Below are positions 1-13,234 of a DNA stretch of 64,000 nt, in pieces (position 1 is the stretch's first letter; each line of letters starts with the position of its first letter). This stretch comes from Acanthopleura granulata (lineage: Eukaryota; Mollusca; Polyplacophora; Chitonida; Chitonidae). Below the pieces are notes generated by a model that was given only the letters and a program-made list of their open reading frames with translations, ran no database searches and was not told the origin of the DNA. The position numbers were made by a program, and so were the translations under genes. The stretch covers positions 13,352,594 to 13,416,593 of the forward strand of contig JABBOT010000001.1 of NCBI GenBank assembly GCA_016165875.1, in the 5' to 3' direction.

Positions 1-26
1 CACTGTGCCCATGCACCCATACTCAC

Positions 27-213
27 CACATCATCAATATGCGAATCATCATCAGAGAGTTTACGATCAAGGTTTTTGTTCAGGCGACTGACGACAAAGT
101 TGCGATAGTTTTCATCCTCCATCAGTTTCTTGACCCGTCCCTGTTTGAAGATACTGAGGCCTTGTCCATCCATGACACTGGTGATAACTTCCTTCAGGAA
201 TTGCTGGTTCTCA
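27..213 (-). CDS. MADD: MADD coding exon 17 (last in window)
   Basis: 187 bases, phase 2 in, 0 out, donor gtgagt just inside the left edge. [20 protein letters not shown] then [20 protein letters not shown] and DDSHIDDV. The next exon is outside the window. Confidence 0.93.
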
Positions 214-3200
214 CTTCAAACAATAACAGGGGCAATATTGTGATCTTGGCATGATTGCTGTTAATGGTAATACACCTCTCCGCCACACTTTATTGCAACA
301 AGCGATTCAACAGAACATGGGAACAAATGCGTTCCCTAAATTTTCCATCAAGTTGTTGTTGTACACATCTTTACATAAAAGCCTTCCGATTTTGTACCCT
401 CTAAGCTTCAGAGGCTTGTTTACAATGAGCATTTTTCAACAAAAGCAATGATATTATGCTGATCTGGCTTACAAATGGCAAGAAGTATCACACTTTGTCA
501 CTTTTAAAAAGCAAGTGGGCAGATTAGTCCCCCTACTACAACCTAGTAATGGGCAAGAGGTGTAAGACAATATTTCACAGAATCTTTATGAAAGATTCCA
601 ACCACGAACACCCACTGATTGGTTAACTAACCTAACTGACAATGTTTGCTTTTCCAGTTTAAAATATTCATTGGAGTGATGTTTCGGTCATGAACATTTC
701 GCTTAAGTGATAACTTTCAAGTTCATGTATGGGAGAAGCTGGAGAGTGTGCACCGACAATGACCACACAAACACAGGGGTACCATGCAAACCTCAGGGCA
801 CAAAAACTAGTCAGAGTCTGGATGGGCAGGGCTCAAAAGAAACCACTGCCATCAGTTTACGTATCTGCATACTTCAGAACACAAAAGCTAGCAGGGCCCA
901 AGGAGACCACCACATTTTACCATCAGCTATGTCTGCGTATCTCCATACTTCAGGACACAAAAGCTGGCAGGGCCCAAGGAGACCACCACATTTTACCATC
1001 AGCTATGTCTGCGTATCTGCATACTTCAGGACACAAAAGCTAGCAGGGCCCAAGGAGACTACCACATTTTACCATCAGATGTCTGCATATCTCACAAACT
1101 TCAGAGCAGAAAGGCTGGCACAGCCCAGACAACCACATTTTACCATCTCAGTTTATATGTGTTCTTATCTCACAAACTTGAAGACAGAAAAGTTAGGAAG
1201 GACAGAAAAGCTCAGAAGAACCCGGAGGAGACCATCACATTTCACCATCGCTTAATGATCTCACAAACTTCAGGACATAAAGCTGGATAGAGCTAAAAGG
1301 AAACCACTGCACTTTCCCTCTCGTATCTCACAATCTCCTGACATAAATCAAAAGCTGAACCAGTGGTAAATACGTGGAATAAAGTCAGTGGTATTACAGA
1401 TCAGAATGAATGAGTTGTGGCGATAAATATAACAGCTATGGTTGATAATTAGCGGTGTTTGAGAAATGATCATTTATAAATACAATCAATGCCCACTATT
1501 TGACCAAAACACTACATGGACAAGTCATAAAATAATCAAAATTGATTCAGAGCCTGTTAAAAATATGATAATTACAAAAATAATGGCCGATAATGGTTGC
1601 ACCTTCATCGCACAGAGCATTAATCTACACTAACAAGGCTATTTATTGCCATAGGGATTGTATTGGGTTACACACAGTATAGCCTCCAACCCATAGCTCT
1701 TCTTTAAATGCAGACATATTCTGGTCACAATGAGATCCATTGATGTCACCATGACAACCATGACATTTGAAGTCAACTGCATTGTCCAACAAAAGGTCCC
1801 TACAGTTTCTACTGTATATCTGCTGTTTGTTCATGATTTCCAAATCTGTAAAGAGGTTTTTCAGGATAGCCATAGGACAACAACAGCAGGTATTCTAACC
1901 AGCATATGCCATCCATCTTCTCTCAAGATCATGTTTTATTTTTAACATAAATGTTACATGAATACATGTACTAGGACATGGAAACTACATATCCAGTCAG
2001 CCTTGTGTAGTAGCCAAGGACAGCTTGAGATTTAAGAGCCCAGCAGTATTGCCAGACAAAAACAGGACATCTGAGAAAACATTCAAGTGCATTACTTGAT
2101 TTAAATTAAAAGAATAAAGGCTTTTCTTTTGCCTAAATCTGGTCAATTAAAAGAGATTCATTTTATTGTCCTGACATTAGTACCTGCACAATAAACATGA
2201 TTTACCTGTACATTACCAGTACCTAACCTTCCAGTTGAAAGGTGAAAATTCAATGTATTTCATCCAAAAACAGATTAAGATGCCCTGTGGCATATCACAA
2301 AGACTTTCAATGACGATCTAAAAAACCTCAAGAATTGTTTGTATTACTGCGCTTTAAGGAATTAATCATGGAATTTACGGTAAAAGAATTGTAGAAGAAT
2401 TGCTCATGGTGCACCTGTCATTCCACCTTACAGATGTGACCCCCAAACTGACCTGAAATAAACCACCATTACTAATTCCTGCCTATCTTGCACAGCCTTG
2501 AGGCAGCAGTCAGTAAATTGAATTTCTGCCCATTAATGATGTACAGTATTGGTTTCCTATCTTCAGATGTTGCTTGCAGCAGAGGACAAACTGTGGATCT
2601 CACCCCAACTGGAAATTATCCCAGCCCTAAGCTACAGTTACTTGCCAACAGGCACTTCTTTATCCTTGAGTAAGCCACAAATGGCTGCTCGCACTATTAT
2701 TGTCTGATGAGCCAATGGTTTGCTATCACGAAAGACAATGAAGTTTTGCTTTAAAAATTGAAGTGGAACAATTTTAGCAAACAACATTCTATACCCAGAA
2801 ATAAAAAATTAAGGAAAGAAAAATGAATGTTGATACTGGTACACAATTCTACATGTAGCTAAAAATAAAATTTATGTCCTTATGAGTCATCAACTAGTGC
2901 AATGATTCTACCTTCTGGTCGATATGTATTATCTCTCATTATCATCATCTCACTGGTATCAAATCAAACTAAATCCTAATATTCATCAGAAGTATTTTAC
3001 ACATTACCACCGACTGGATCTAACACAGGTGATTTGGTACCCGGATTGCTCATTGGACATTTCTAGTACAAGCACACTTGTGAGTACTATGCTGTCATGC
3101 AGTAGGCACTTACTGAGGACATTTTACACCACAGCACAGCACTTAGATTAGCTTTATAAAGGGAAAATATCTGAAAGGTGTAAGGTATTGAAAAGCAAAG

Positions 3201-6200
3201 GAGAAAGATGGATTTTACACTCAAACACACACATCAAACACATCTCAACACTAAATGAGACCTGTTAATTGCTTTACTTAATCAAGTTTTATGAAATACA
3301 AAATGGAACTGGTACCTTATGCAGGTAAAGAAGCACAGCCTACAGGATGTATTATCAGTAATACTGTTTTGGCAACCATGTTGTCCAAACAGGTACACTT
3401 AATGAAAATGGACTGAGCCGGACAAATAGAAAGCGTGAGGCATGAAAGTCCCCAAACCCATACCGCATCTTTGCTAAGAGAGCATTTAGCCACAGGGTTA
3501 CAGTACAAAAACAGGCATGTCAAGCAGATAACTACTGCTTCGTTTATAAGAGCAGTTTATTACCAGGATCAATGGTTAAACTGACAATTATGAAGACAGC
3601 TTGATTAATGTTGAATTGTGTTCAGCCAGATGTCATCCACATAGAGATGCATATATAAGAAAAGCTAGGCGTTGTTATCCATTTTCTTGCTCTTTTCTCC
3701 CACAGACTCCAAACAGAGGCTACCATGACACAGAAACAAGAAAACATGAGAGTGTACCTGTTGGAGGCAGTCCTGGGATCGTACGGGGTGTGTTTTGTGT
3801 CTTTCTGCTTCCTGCTTGTAGCGTGCTTTACAAGACCAGATTTCTCCACCAAAGCTTTTCTGTTACCTACTCAAAACAAAAAAGTTGAAGATTTTTTCTT
3901 TTAGAAAATGTTATGATATTAGCAAGTTCAGTGCAAGTATCGAAATATCTAAACAATACACAACTCTCATTCATACTGAAACCGAGAAAGGATCTAAGCA
4001 GGAAAGAGGACCTTTTCTATCAAAATTGGCTGAAATTTTGACCTACATGTATATCACTTGAAGCATTAGCGCTGACCATTTCTGTCAAATATTAGATACA
4101 TTCAAAAACCTATTTCCCATAAAATTAGTTGATCAGCTGAAAATGATCATTCCTGTACAAGGAAAATTTTTTTTATGAGGAAAAAAACTGTTGTGGGAAT
4201 GACCGATGTCCAGACTAATGACATGTACCTAGTGGTGCGAAGGGCTTGTTAGGTTTAGAGACGCCTGGGCTGCTCATGCTTCTCTCAACCTTCTCCTGTT
4301 TGTTGGAGCCTGAGGAGGCAAAATACATGTACATGTCAATCATCCTCACTGCTATTTTATGTCTTTTGTAAACACTAGACCATACAGATCAATGACCGCT
4401 TTAGAACGTGAAAATCTCTAGTTTGATACCTTAATTCTTCTCGTTCTTCACGTTCGCCACTAAGTCTTACTAACTATTTATTATTGTATGTTTTATTATT
4501 TGTTTACTGGTAGTTGTTTTGAACAGACAGAGCTTACCAAAGAACTCTGAGATAGTGTTGGAGGTAGACTGGGCAATGTCTGTCAGCTCATTGCTGATGG
4601 TGGAGATGATAGATGTAGGGGTGGAGGATCGCTCAGAGTCAGACAGTGGCTAAGGGTGGGAAAAAGACAATAAATACAAGATTACAAGATATATAGCAAT
4701 TGTTTATAGGCTACATATATACAATAATCTACTCATTTTCAGTCAAATTTCACCATTTTTTAATAACATGATATCAAACAGGTTGAACACATCAAAGAAA
4801 CTGGGCAGGATTGAAACCCTACACACTTCACTTAAGACCTCTGGGTTCAGTAGAATCTATCTGCACATCACATTAGAAACTGTCTGCCAGTTTTCTTGAG
4901 TTCAGATACAAAATCCACTGCACAAATCCTCATTTAAAGGTTTATTCACCTGCACAACTAAACTTGCAACTCTGGATATGTCTGTTTTAGCCAGGACTGG
5001 TCTCTGGGAGGTAAGAATCAGCCTTCCAGTATGAAATTCATGGCCGCACAAGCCTTTTCAGTACCTTACCTTACCAAAACAAAAACACTTACCCTTAGCC
5101 CAGGCTTCCGAGAAGAGTTGGGTCCTGACAATGAGGGACTAAGTCTGGCCCCTGATTGGCTTAATGATGAGAGGAGGCCAGGCTGGGGCGACACCCGAGG
5201 GCTGGAGTGGGCTGCTGGGGGCAAGGTGGCAGGCAGAGACTGCTGGGACAGCAGCGGAGGAGGGTGTTGCCCGCTGGCTTTGGGCGGGGCCTTCAGCTGG
5301 GGGCTCTTTGCGGGCTTCTCATATTTGTCAAAGGCAGAATTGGCACTCTTGTTTAGAGGCTGTGCCAGGGGGTGTTGTTTCGTGCCCACCACCCCTGGAG
5401 TCGGGGGTGTGTCACCAGTGCTGCTGGTCAGGTCCAGTGAGGCTGTGCTTTCCTCTGTGCTGCTTATGTGAGAAATAACAACAGTCACATAATTCTGTTA
5501 AGCAGTTTAACCAAGATCACTGGGATATATATTATTACACACAACTCCGTTTAAACATTTGCAAACAATGAAATAAAGCCATAAATTCATTTGATTGAAA
5601 TTCTTTCTCCTTTTTTATATAAATACAGTAACAAATGTAAACTGAGAGCTTACAAACCAATTTAATTCTAAAAACACTAATTAATCAAAAAGAGATTTTC
5701 ACAAACAATACAGAAACTTTCACATTAATCACAAGTACTTCAATGGCTCTGGATAACTCTCAAAATGTTACAAATGACACAATTACATGTGCCTACAAGC
5801 GCCAACAACAGAGAAAGAGCTGTGCTTACCTAGTGATAGAGCGACTTGTTGCGGACACATTGCCAGAGTCATACACAAACCGCTTCTCTTCCTGATAAAA
5901 AAAAAAAACACATTCATTTTCTAGTTTGAAAACATGTACATGTAAATAATAAGTAATTCACCCAGCATTTTGTTTGTAGAATACAACAGTATAGCAACTT
6001 CATTTAATCCCTGTACCGTTTCAGTTTTAGAGTTAAAATGGCTGTTTCTCAAGAGCGCATCAGACCTAGGTCCTTGCGAAGTCCTAAAATTTATGACCTC
6101 ATTGCCCCCTCTTTAAATCTACGCCCTTGACATGCCGCAATGTTTTAGCCCACTGTGATGTGGTACATGTCTTGTCAAAACAATGAAAAATACACAATCA

Positions 6201-9200
6201 TGACTGCAAATGTAGCCCACAGATAACCACTGCAGGCAAGTACAAGCCAAGCTATCTTTCATCAAATTCTATCTTGCTGCTGCTGTTGTCTCTAATGACA
6301 TCAGATAACAATATTTATCAGAGTTTTCATACACAACAATGAATAGCAAAAAAAGTCTTTTCTGCCAAGTTAAATGTCTGCGAACAAGCCCCCTGTTAAC
6401 AAGTTATACCGTAGGTGGGTCATCGCCCGTGTTGCCTTCTGGTGGCCGGGCCTGCTCCTGACTGTAGGTGGGGCTAGACGACTCATCGGAGCTTAGGTCG
6501 CTCTCTGGCATGGAGAAGGCGGAGTCACTGTGGGTGACGGGCATATCGGGCACTTGTAACTGACTAGGTGGCATGAATACCTTCGATGATTCCACAGCCA
6601 AAACCTGATCTTCAGCGTAAAAGGCTAAGGAGGAAATAATAAAGTAACGATAATATATAAAGGTCTTCAGGACATTATTAACAAGTATGTGTAACTTTCG
6701 TTTTTTCTTTTTTTTTAATATCTCAGTACTGAAACAATGTTGCACAACAATGTGCATGTATTTGACAGAAATTTCAGTTTCAACCCAATACAGGAATCTG
6801 GAACCCACATACAGGGCAATAACAATAGCTTTGTAAATAACAAAACGACAAAATATCCCATGTTTTGAGAGCTTAAATTTTATCACAAATGCAAACACCT
6901 TGCAATCTAGTCTAAAGACAGCAAAAGCTTAAAAAAAAGTTTTATGAAAAGTGGCTGGGGATTTTACAAAAAACATACACTGGCCTGTTTCTGCCCTTGT
7001 TGCTGGGCAAAGTTAGCTTTATTTGTTTATTTCTTTCATTGTTGTTTTAAGCAATTAAGAATTTTTCACTAATATAATGGCAATCAGTTTCATGGGTGGA
7101 AGAAATGTGGAGTGCCCAGTGTAAACCACTGCCATTTGGCGAGTTACTGATGAACTTTCCCACATGCACAACTGGTCTGCTTTGACCTCACTATCACTGA
7201 CCACTTATTGTCACTAACTGCTAATAGCGACAGCTGGCAATCCACAAATCAGTCTTCTTCAGGATAAGACACAAACAAGCTGCTGGGTTTTACAAGACAC
7301 ATGCACCTCATGTTACTTTTTTCACAAGATTGCTACTTTTAATGTGTTTCTGGCTAAAACGGAATTACGGCATAGTTGATGAGCAGACAGGTTGCCTGCC
7401 TCAGCCACATGTGTGCCCTGATGAACACACTTCTGTATCATGTGACAATGTGTGGGGAGGAGGACGAAGATAACGGATTAATAACCGTTGGATGTCATGT
7501 CTACCGCACCTGGTGTGTCCCCATCTATCTCGCTGTTGACGATGTCTGTGACAAAATCGCTGAGAGACGAGTACGATGAACTGGTACTGTCCGCTCCATC
7601 ACTGTCACTACCACTCTCATCTGCTAAAAAAAAAACACAATTAAACTTATGCAACCAAGAATATATATATCATATACTGTACATATGGATACATATATCA
7701 CATTTCTACTTTTTGACTGGCATTTAGCATAACTCAAATATAGGTGAACCTTTTTCCCACTTTCTCGATTTAAATTCAGGAACATTGCTAACAAGTGCAT
7801 GTGCCAAACTACTGTATTTGACCAAAAAATTTGACCAGGACTAATAATTGATGTCTTTTTGTCTGAGAGTTTTAAGGTTTTCTTAGAAGGTAGCATGATA
7901 TTCTACAGGAAAAACCTCAGTTTCAGCATCAACGGTATTAAATACCTTCATTGGCATCTAAATATGCAGTTTATTAGCGCAAAATTTTACGTCAAAAATA
8001 GTGCAGGAAATGATTACAAGGCTACAAATATCACTTCTAGACTTTAATGCCAATGACTTGCATTTCCACCAAGGTTTCTGCCAATCGGAAACCGCCTAGC
8101 AATAAAGACAGATCTACTGTCAAAGCTGTCAGACTGGTACAGCAAGTGTGTAATATATGACAGGAAGTTTTAAAGAGAAGATGTGTAAAAATAGTCCTTC
8201 CATCTGGATAAGATTTCTGATAACCTGGTATTTTCAAGAATGTTTTAATCAACTGACTGCATCTTCATTTATTCAGAATTAAAACCAAAACCACTAAGAG
8301 CTGACATTTATCACATGATCTGCTCAATATAAAAACTGAAAACTGAAAAAAATGGGCAAAGAATTAAAGTTGATATAAGATTCCATGGACAATGAAAATG
8401 AAGTCCATGATCCCAAATATATATATATCTTAATACACTGTCTTAATATATTCGCAAAATATACATCCTTTTGGCCTCACTGGAATTTCGTTATTAGGCA
8501 GCACTCATATGGTTCTATATTATTCATATGTGTATAAAATCAAATTTAACAATCCAAACGTCCTGCTGTTCCAGGGTATAACTACAGAGGTACCAGCTAT
8601 GAACTTAGGACTTACATGCAAGCCCATATAATGCTGGTTTGTCCAACAAATTAAAATTCTTGCACAACGGGATCACAACACAATGGTAGCCCATCCCTAG
8701 GTACATATAAATCAATCTACAGCAGCTGTCTGGATGAAATGCCACCATTTATTACATGCCTATGATGAACCATGACAGCTGCCTTTACAATGCAGGCAAG
8801 CACAGCTATAGTTACCAAACACACACTAATTGCACTGGGCCGGATGATCAATAGTACATCATGATTTACCATGTTTACTGGCCCTTTGCACTCGGCTGTA
8901 TCGCCCACAATACCAGCTTTTAAAAGAACGATTTACAGACATCAACAACACAATCATTACCAATGATGATATTCTCACACCGACACTACAATGTAAATGC
9001 ATGTCCTGTATGTTTGCTGATTCCATTACATGTACATCCATACGTAGTTCAATTACTTCATCAAAATGTTATGCATCCAGAATGCATGTGTACTCATTCA
9101 ATCATACTTGTGCAACATACAATATCTAGATGTCTAATCTTTTACAAAAATGTGCGCGCATATGCTTGTGTGTAGATTTCATTTTACATGTATGTTCTTG

Positions 9201-12200
9201 AAAACTGCAATATACATGTACCTTCAAATATGTGTACAAAAGCCATTCTAAGCACCACTGTCACCTGCCGTGACAATCAGCTGATATACTACATCCAGTG
9301 AAATATTCTTGAGTACAGTAAAAAAACACCAATGAAATACTTAAATGAATAAATTTATTTTCCACACTACCGAAATGTGTGCAAGTTTAAAAATGTGTGT
9401 GTATTTTACATACATGTTCATACATGTATAACAGTACCACACATACGTGTGTACATGTAACAATACCAGGGGCCTCTGTGGCTCAGTCGGTTAGCGCGCT
9501 ATCGCAGCACAATGACCGGAAGCCTCCCACCAATGCGGTCAGTGTGAGTTCAAGACCAGCTCATGCTGGCTTCCTCTCCGTCTGTAACTGGGAAGGTCTG
9601 TCAGCAACCTGCGGATGGTCGTGGGTTTCCCCCGGGCTCTGCCCAGTTTCCTCCCACCATAATGCTGGCTGCCGTCGTTTAAGTGAAAATATTCTTGAGT
9701 CCGGCGTAAAACACCAATCAAATAAATAAATAAATGTAACAGTACCACATATACATGTGTACACGTAACAGTACCACATGTGTACATGTAACAGTACCAA
9801 ACACACGTGTGTACATGTAACTGTGCCACACATACATGTGTACTTGTAACAGTGCCACACATATGTGTGTACATTTAACAGTACCACACATATGTGTGTA
9901 CAAATATATTGTACATGTACAAATATATAGCCATTATGCCTTGAACCCCAAGGCCAACACAGTCACGGATGTATTACCAGTACTTCAGACTGTGACATTT
10001 TGCTGAAGCCAGGTGCTGTGCACATAATCACAGTGGATTCGGCTCCTGCTATTTAATCAATGCCACAGCAATTCTCTACAAAATTAATACTACATACAGC
10101 TCAACCGGTAATAGGGATAAATTATGGTTTACTCAACCTAGGTAATCTGTGAATCCCAATTGGCACTCATTAGTGGCCGGTGTACAATTACTTGATTATG
10201 TACATATGTGAGATGCCACAGAACAGGTTCTGAGGTCCACATGGATGACGACAACGCTTTATAAATTCTGTATACAAAATGGATACACGGGTACATGTAT
10301 ATAAACATGTAAATGTTTGAGCTCCATTACATGCTGACAGCAGCCCTACTCGTTCTGGGGCAATGTATGAATTAAGAAGCAAATCTCAATTTTTATAGCC
10401 CTAAACTTGGAGAAAAATAAATAAAAGCTGAGAAGTATTAAAAGGCTACCTACCTCATGGCATGGCCATGGCAGCATTCAGCCTTATACCTTTGCATGTA
10501 GTTTTATTTTATACACTGAGACATAACTGCCTCATCTGAAGCTGATTCATCACAGAAATGTATGTAATTTACTGGCCTGATTAGCTTACAGTAGATAGTC
10601 AGGATGTACATTATATTTGAAGATGTAACTATGCACAGCAACATTGTGGAGTCATCTATGGATCAATTCCCTGAACGTAGTACATACATATTTATTCACA
10701 AAATGGTGGAGCAAAATCTGAAGATCTATGTAAATGTAGCTGATCCATCATGAAATAATTTGTTTCAAACAATGTACACGGGAAATCGAGTCCTTTTTTT
10801 GGCAAAAATCAAGAAAATGTCTTGAGCTGTGTAGAAGGTTTTTACTACATGTAGCTGTATGTCTACATGTCTCTGCTAGTTGTCATATTTATAGTCCTTC
10901 CTCCTTCAATCATCGTGCTGTAGGCACCCGACTCTGACATGTTTCAAGCATCAACAACAGTTCATGTAAAAATACAATATACTTGAGAAAAAAAAAGGAT
11001 CTGTATGAAGATAGATAATCTAGTAACTCTGAATATGAAAAGTATCTGTTGACTAAGACATCTATTCACACAGGTTGAGGCCAAACAATTAAAAAACTTA
11101 TAAATCGGACACAGCGTACATGTATTTGGCGGCAACGAATGGCAATGTCTGTCTGGTTACCATGGTAACATTACAACTGGACAAATGTATGACACTACGT
11201 ACCAATATTTCCATTATGAATCTGTTTAGAATTTACTAGCCGTGTTGTCTCAAAGTTATTGCCTGGGCGAACAGTCAGGTCCAGGCCGAAAGGCAATAAT
11301 GGCAATGTGGTTACCAGCCTGTAAAGGTCAAGTAGCAAACCAGTCTACACCAAAGTGTAACCATCCACCAAATACCAGAATTTTACATCTAGCTCTGAAA
11401 GGTCAGGAGATACAATCCAAGTAACGACACATATGAACATTACAATGGTAAAATTATGGAAACAGTCTCTCATCAAAATCTCTGATGCATGTCACCCAAA
11501 CCAGTCCTAACTACATAACAGCACACAATGTCAGGAATCCATTTCTTGAATGGGTAAGTGCAAGGCAAACTCATGGCCCACTGCTTTCCTTGATGGACAG
11601 GCACTGTTTGACAGATGCCATACTTGAACCTGCAGGTCACTATGTGCATGTGAATATATCTCTTTACAGAATGTGTCTTTGACAAGTACCTGACCTGGTA
11701 GCATTAGAACTTAAAAGGAAGCACAAGAACTTAAATTTTTCTTCTGTAAAAATAAAATAAATTCTCTCCGACTCATTTACCCTGGCTTGAAGTAATACAC
11801 ACATTCTACATCCCAGGCCTCAGGATGTAGCTGGGATGCTGTTTAGATTGTGTTTCAACAGTGCTGAATTAAATCTGGCCAGGAGCAAGTTTCTGGGATT
11901 TTAACAGGTCTAAGTGATGTAATGGGACAATCACTTTACTGAGAAAAACAATGGCAAATGTTGTTACCTCATCCCTAAAAATCAATAGCAGCAGCTTTCA
12001 TGGCTCTGGGGTTGACCTTCAAGTAGCGTGTTTCTTAACTTCTAGCATGGCTTTATACACACCCTGTTATCATCCAGAGGAAAGAAGTATCATGTATTTT
12101 CTACATCTTTATTACCACAGATTTTTCTCTATTTATCATTTTACCATGAAAAGGTCTAACAGGACATTAACACTTAAAATAATGCCCTGTATTTAAAAGC

Positions 12201-13202
12201 CAAATGTGATTGCTTTTGTAACTGATGCAGTTGACTTTTGTCCATTTAAACAAACATTTGTTAAAGACTGTTTAACTATAATGGCATGTAAAAACATTAT
12301 TTTAGTTACATGTATATCAGAACAGTAAATAATTATTACATTGATTCCCACAAGACATTTTTATTACATCATAAAAGCACTGTAACTAGGCTTGTTTACA
12401 CTAGTACATTGGTCCATAATACTGAGAATATTAAATCCTATACCATAATAAGACACTTTTTTGGCAATCAGCATGGAAAACATAACTTGATAATGCTGTT
12501 TATCAGAATTCTCTGTCAATTCAACTTTAATACTTATGCATATCCAAAAAGAAGAAATTAAATCTCCATATATGTCCTTTGCAGCTGATCAATTTACAAA
12601 GAATTAATTGCCAAGGCTTTACCCAAAACAAATACCTGACTGGCAAAAGGAGAGTGTTTTAACTCCACACCTGGTTTATATATGCCCTGTTTACCTTGAG
12701 ATATCCACCACATGTAAAATCTTTCATATCACTAAACACCTTCACTTGTGTTATGCAGCCCTGATTTTCTAAAGAATAAATGGACTCTCAACGTCCTTGA
12801 TAGCTCAATTTACAATGCCAAAATGTTAGCCACAGCATATCACAGTTGAATGACATAAGACAAGTGTTTAAACTGCACCTGAGGTTTATACCTGTGTTAT
12901 TTACCTTGAGTTGTCCATTAGTTTGACCACCTTTAATACTAATTAATATCTCTGTTGTGCAGCCCTGACATTTCCTAAGAAGACATCAATTAAGTCTCCA
13001 TGTGTCCTTGAGGGCTGATCAAATTTAAAGTTAAATAAGTGCCAAGATTTTAGCAATGGCATGTAACACTTGATTGATATATGGCAAGTATTTAAACTGT
13101 ACACCTGGTTTATGTCTCTATTGTTTGTCTTGACTTAAATGTCAGTATTGAGTGTTGGAGGAAACCGGGCAGAACCAAAATATATTTAATAAAAATGGAA
13201 AT

Positions 13203-13234
<32 letters not shown>

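Noticed and set aside
707..1255. 182-residue plus-strand ORF
   Set aside because: Made of the 76-bp minisatellite; 76 is not a multiple of three so the repeats are read in different frames, and it lies antisense in a MADD intron without splice signals or homology.
9469..9560. tRNA gene (GGCTCAGTCGGTTAGCGCG...GTTCAAG)
   Set aside because: A and B boxes are present, but the sequence continues into a SINE body with an (AAAT)n tail and target-site duplication, and recurs at several loci; no proper acceptor stem pairing.
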